This document shows positions 63,686 to 64,000 of a stretch of 64,000 nucleotides of DNA, piece by piece. Source of the DNA: G963665815 sp942492065 (GTDB lineage Bacteria; Cloacimonadota; Cloacimonadia; Cloacimonadales; JAIOQZ01); NCBI GenBank assembly GCA_942492065.1, contig CALODV010000013.1, positions 1 to 64,000 of the forward strand, given 5' to 3'. The translations under genes and the position numbers were made by a program. Within the stretch, counting starts at the first letter, position 1, and every line of letters begins with the position of its first letter. The notes under the pieces are model-generated. The model saw only the letters and a list, made by a program, of their open reading frames with translations. It made no database searches and was not told the origin of the DNA.

Positions 63686-64000
63686 TTATTTGTATTCTAT
63701 CAAATTTCTTTTGTTATGGTGGTAGGTTACCACTGCCATGTTGCAGTACAGACAAGTCTGCTCCACAAACACATATTCAGGCACTTTAATGCGGACGGTA
63801 GTAAAGTTCCACAAAGTAGTAATCTTGTTATCGACAAGCATATCCGCCGCATTCTGTGCTTCTGAAGCAGGGGTTGCAATGATTCCAACCTGAATATCAA
63901 ATTCATCACGGATTTTTTCGAGGTCTTCATTTGAATAGACTTTGAGTCCTTTTACATGTGTTCCGAATTTTGCAGGATCGTTATCTGTTAGAGCTTTAAT
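63686..64000 (-). CDS. rex: Redox-sensing repressor Rex, C-terminal part (5' end off window)
   Basis: The last 104 residues, by translating the minus strand to the TAA at 63686. The sequence GIIATPASEAQNAADMLVDNKITTLWNFTTVRIKVPEYVFV matches the conserved NAD(H)-binding and C-terminal region of Rex (VGIIATPAxxAQxxAD and NFxPVxLxVP). The DNA-binding domain lies outside the window. Rex senses the NADH/NAD+ ratio and commonly controls fermentation and hydrogenase genes; its gene is directly upstream of the hydrogenase operon, so autoregulation of the whole unit is likely. Operator sites would lie upstream, beyond the edge. Confidence 0.93.
   Translation of the reverse strand: MKALTDNDPAKFGTHVKGLKVYSNEDLEKIRDEFDIQVGIIATPASEAQNAADMLVDNKITTLWNFTTVRIKVPEYVFVEQTCLYCNMAVVTYHHNKRNLIEYK

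Noticed and set aside
63686..64000. A different minus-strand frame of 67 codons at 63727-63930
   Set aside because: The frame giving the conserved Rex C-terminus is in another register and continues to a proper stop at 63686; the 67-codon frame is a shadow.
1..64000. CRISPR arrays, tRNA or rRNA genes, insertion sequences and prophage genes
   Set aside because: No regularly spaced direct repeats, no cloverleaf-like sequence and no transposase or integrase motif were seen on either strand by reading; a tRNAscan and IS search could still find something I missed.

Overview
The window is AT-rich bacterial chromosome with tightly packed operons, mostly strong AGGAGG-type ribosome binding sites, and no tRNA, rRNA, CRISPR array, insertion sequence or phage gene that I can see. 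Several features point to a Gram-negative anaerobe of the FCB assemblage (Bacteroidota and relatives such as Cloacimonadota or Delongbacteria). Two large secreted proteins end in a type IX secretion-type tail beginning YPNPFNP. SecA is long, with insertions I associate with Bacteroidota-type SecA. There is a LpxL-like acyltransferase, an outer-membrane barrel protein and a BatA-like protein. An NADH-linked [FeFe] hydrogenase with its maturases implies fermentation. The phylum is an inference; no marker here settles it.

Layout. 1-4335 (minus): pyruvate kinase followed by a multi-PAS histidine kinase cut by the left edge. 4503-6933: an AraC/GyrI-type regulator, then an AT-richer block of unrecognised genes. 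7429-10958: TldE/TldD peptidase pair plus a nitroreductase. 11039-16516 (minus): SH3/zinc-ribbon membrane protein, parallel beta-helix secreted protein, glutaminyl-tRNA synthetase. 16824-21521: operon of PLP-binding protein, outer-membrane protein, BatA-like VWA protein and radical SAM/SPASM protein. 21635-30481: Lon, a DUF4911 protein, adenosine deaminase, PyrE, a PdxA-methyltransferase fusion, Asd, a STAS-like protein and RadC. 31660-37700: operon miaA, parvulin, pdxJ, acyltransferase, methyltransferase, nucleoside kinase, hypothetical. 37997-45570: operon secA, smg-like, topA, MacB-like permease, gtrA. 45852-51413: a 1853-residue repeat protein with a sorting tail. 51610-53803: NfeD-like protein and flotillin.

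The most coherent system is the minus-strand hydrogenase locus at 53910-64000. In transcription order it reads rex (cut by the right edge), an HndB-like protein, hydC, hydB, hydA, then a separate promoter and structured leader, a TM1266-type regulator, hydG, an aspartase, hydE and hydF. Rex links it to the NADH/NAD+ ratio. HydC/HydB/HydA carry electrons from NADH to the H-cluster, and HydG, HydE and HydF build the H-cluster.

Three things about this locus stand out. Both thioredoxin-like ferredoxin domains (HndB-like and HydB N-terminus) have lost all their iron-sulfur cysteines, and HydB lacks the C-terminal ferredoxin domain, which suggests an NADH-dependent enzyme that does not need ferredoxin. 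An aspartase sits translationally coupled between hydG and hydE and may supply ammonia for the H-cluster bridge. The maturation genes begin with a promoter and a leader of about 110 nt ending in an intrinsic terminator that also buries the Shine-Dalgarno of the first gene, a candidate riboswitch or attenuator. Elsewhere, the PdxA-methyltransferase fusion is the most unusual single gene; with PdxJ and the YggS-type protein it shows DXP-dependent vitamin B6 synthesis.
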